From NCBI GenBank assembly GCA_040255445.1, contig JBDZUZ010000047.1:1-23830 (forward strand): a DNA stretch of 23,830 nucleotides, in the 5' to 3' direction. Made by a program: the position numbers and the translations under genes. Position 1 is the first letter of the stretch, and every line of letters begins with the position of its first letter. Positions 23,401 through 23,830 of this stretch are shown in pieces. The stretch is from JBDZUZ01 sp040255445. GTDB lineage: Bacteria; Planctomycetota; Phycisphaerae; Phycisphaerales; UBA1924. The notes beneath the pieces were generated by a model. The model was given only the letters and a program-made list of their open reading frames with translations. It was not told the origin of the DNA and did no database searches.

Positions 23401-23466
23401 CGCCTCCCGCTCAGCTCCCGCCAAATGCAACGCGCCCTCGAAGACCTCTTGAAGTGTGCTCGCCAC
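20401..23466 (-). CDS. Ser/Thr protein kinase with coiled coil and seven TPR repeats
   Basis: A membrane kinase of about 1021 aa. Kinase domain (about 82-380): glycine loop IGEGGFG (90-96), K114 in VALK, HRDIKPSN with K209 intact, DFG at 228-230, GTPEYMSPEQ, and SLDIDTRTDVYSLG, a phrase common in planctomycete and verrucomicrobial kinases. A membrane helix (about 405-427) and an Ala/Glu coiled coil (about 432-468) follow. About seven 42-residue TPRs of the kinesin-light-chain type come next ([QM]G[KR][YL]DEA...LG...P.TL, about 610-905), then a divergent tail. The start is placed at GTG 23466 (a GGGGG run just upstream); the frame stays open to 23541, so the N-terminus is uncertain. No sigma factor lies next to it within the window. 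Substrate unknown. Confidence 0.92.
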   Translation of the reverse strand: MASTLQEVFEGALHLAGAEREAFLARACGDDAGLRDQVRALLRAHDSVTVGSTAAAGAPPRTADPMATLAAPPSEGPGTRIGPYKLLQLIGEGGFGSVFLAEQERPVSRRVALKIIKLGMDTRQVVARFEQERQALAMMDHPHIAKVLDAGATDAGRPYFVMELVKGDPIVEYCDKNNLSIEERLGLFGQVCDAVQHAHTKGIIHRDIKPSNVLVSTQGGAPQIKVIDFGIAKATAARLTEKTLFTEHRALIGTPEYMSPEQAEGSLDIDTRTDVYSLGVMLYELLTGTTPFTSQELRSAAYAEIQRIIRQIDPPRPSTRISQNTEGIASIAAHRHTQPRRLGTIVRGELDWIVMKALEKDRRRRYETANGLGMDIRRYLAGEAVVAAPPSRAYRVRKFMQRNRVAVGAGAAVAAALLAGVLGTSIGMVKADRQREVAVANERLAVAEAERANAAEQLAQKRAADIEQVAAFQERQFSGMDVPVAAERLRVDLSQRVRAAAERAKLEPAEVSRRVAEVEAITAGADFAGMTTLSLQQNVFEPALASISEQFADQPLVRARLQQSIAHTVRELGLLDLAEGPQDAALRTRREVLGPDHRDTLNSLAAKAALLRQQGKYAEAEGPFEEALAGLRKTAGDDDPDTLQCLKELGGLRQYQGRYDEAKACYTEAFERRKRVLGEDAPSTLIVEGDLGQLLLFQGKYDEAEALLKDAHERLLRVNGENNQATVNVVNSLGSLYVAMGRLDQAEVCYRRSLAWRRASLGENHPSTLGAMENLGGVLFRVGRLDEAVELVKAALAGRARLFGPDGAETLRSVQNLAFLERRQKKYEQAEAGYRRALAGFERLIGPDRPDTLIVRKNLGDVLRDQGKYDEAESVLRTALAAWDRGGPTNDPQSILTVFSLAAVFDAAGRYEDAARVMTDYEPAARRAYTGSQVRQLGDYLSQLGDCRTRAGQFAAAESALVEAHPLLVAGFGPAGDYTRRCESRLASLYAAWDAAEPGGGHGEKAAEWRARVDAAAAERK

Positions 23467-23553
23467 GTGACCCCCGATCGCGACGACCCGCGCTCTCCAA
23501 CGCCGCCCCACGCTGTCCGAACTCCCCCACCGCGGCCCCACAGCCGCCCGTGA

Positions 23554-23830
23554 TCAGTCTAATGACCGCCCCGCCGCGGCACACGAGAACCGCATATCAC
23601 AATCCGCCGCGGCGTCACCCACCCCGGCCCACCTCATCGCCTCCTCCACTTCCCAGAAGGTGCGGAACTGCACCACCTTCCCATCACGGAAAATGAACAC
23701 ATCCCCGATCCGCCCCACGCGCCACTCGGTTTCGGTCTTCAGTCGAACGCGCACCCGCACGATCGCAACCACGTGGTCCCCGGCCACCACGAACCGTTCC
23801 GGCACGCACCCCCAATCCTCTCCATCTTCC
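23554..23830 (-). CDS. NTF2/SnoaL-like protein, 3' part (5' end outside window)
   Basis: The minus-strand frame is open to the window edge and ends at 23554. The readable part contains VPERFVVAGDHVVAIVRVR, then a strand pair, RIGDVFIFRDGKVVQFRTFWEVEEAMRWAGV, which matches the last strands and helix of SnoaL/NTF2-like small-molecule-binding proteins. An internal GTG at 23805 could start it, but the residues upstream (EDWGC) continue the same fold, so the real start is beyond the window. A short Cys-containing tail follows the domain. It precedes the TPR kinase on the same strand with an 87-base gap. Confidence 0.75.
   Translation of the reverse strand, partial: EDGEDWGCVPERFVVAGDHVVAIVRVRVRLKTETEWRVGRIGDVFIFRDGKVVQFRTFWEVEEAMRWAGVGDAAADCDMRFSCAAAGRSLD

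Noticed and set aside
21676..23553. A 625-aa open frame on the plus strand opposite the second TPR kinase
   Set aside because: It is Arg/His/Pro-rich with no domain, and mirrors the codon-position GC bias of the kinase gene on the other strand.

Overview
The window is a high-GC bacterial chromosome segment with densely packed genes on both strands. It looks like a planctomycete, most likely of the Phycisphaerae type. This is inferred from three things: two large Ser/Thr kinases with TPR tails (one coupled to a small ECF sigma factor), two short secreted proteins ending in a PEP-CTERM-like tail (Pro-x-Pro, hydrophobic helix, Arg-rich end), and small membrane proteins with a CxxC...CPxC zinc ribbon. 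No tRNA, rRNA, CRISPR array, insertion sequence or phage gene was seen.

Layout. 1-113: tail of an upstream gene and a perfect terminator. 195-2649: a cytosolic histidine kinase and an NtrC-type sigma-54 activator. 2694-4325: two tandem paralogous zinc-ribbon membrane proteins, the first interrupted by one in-frame TAG. 4388-10125: a divergent cassette made of an 849-aa lipoprotein with a C-terminal LCCL-like domain on the minus strand, and an ECF sigma factor translationally coupled to a TPR kinase on the plus strand. 10105-10452 (minus): a small PEP-CTERM-like gene broken by TGA inside its signal peptide. 10598-13144: an FAD-dependent oxidoreductase and a GH43 glycosidase. 13147-15980: a DUF1801 protein with a histone-like tail, a four-helix membrane protein, a PGPGW membrane protein and a PhzF-family enzyme. 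16083-17373: a nucleotidyltransferase-fold protein overlapping a winged-helix partner. 17416-18233: an ArsR/SRPBCC pair with a palindromic operator. 18289-20360: a methyltransferase, an intact PEP-CTERM-like protein with a terminator, and a PhnB-like VOC protein. 20401-23466 (minus): a second TPR kinase. 23554-23830 (minus): the 3' part of an NTF2/SnoaL-like gene running off the window.

How they work together. Several units are signalling modules: the two-component pair, the sigma/kinase/LCCL cassette, the ArsR/SRPBCC pair and the NTase/wHTH pair. The rest are mostly single metabolic or hypothetical genes. The most striking pattern across units is at the starts. Genes without a Shine-Dalgarno sequence repeatedly carry a TANNNT box exactly 6 nt before the start codon, which predicts leaderless mRNAs. 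Genes with a good Shine-Dalgarno lack that box.
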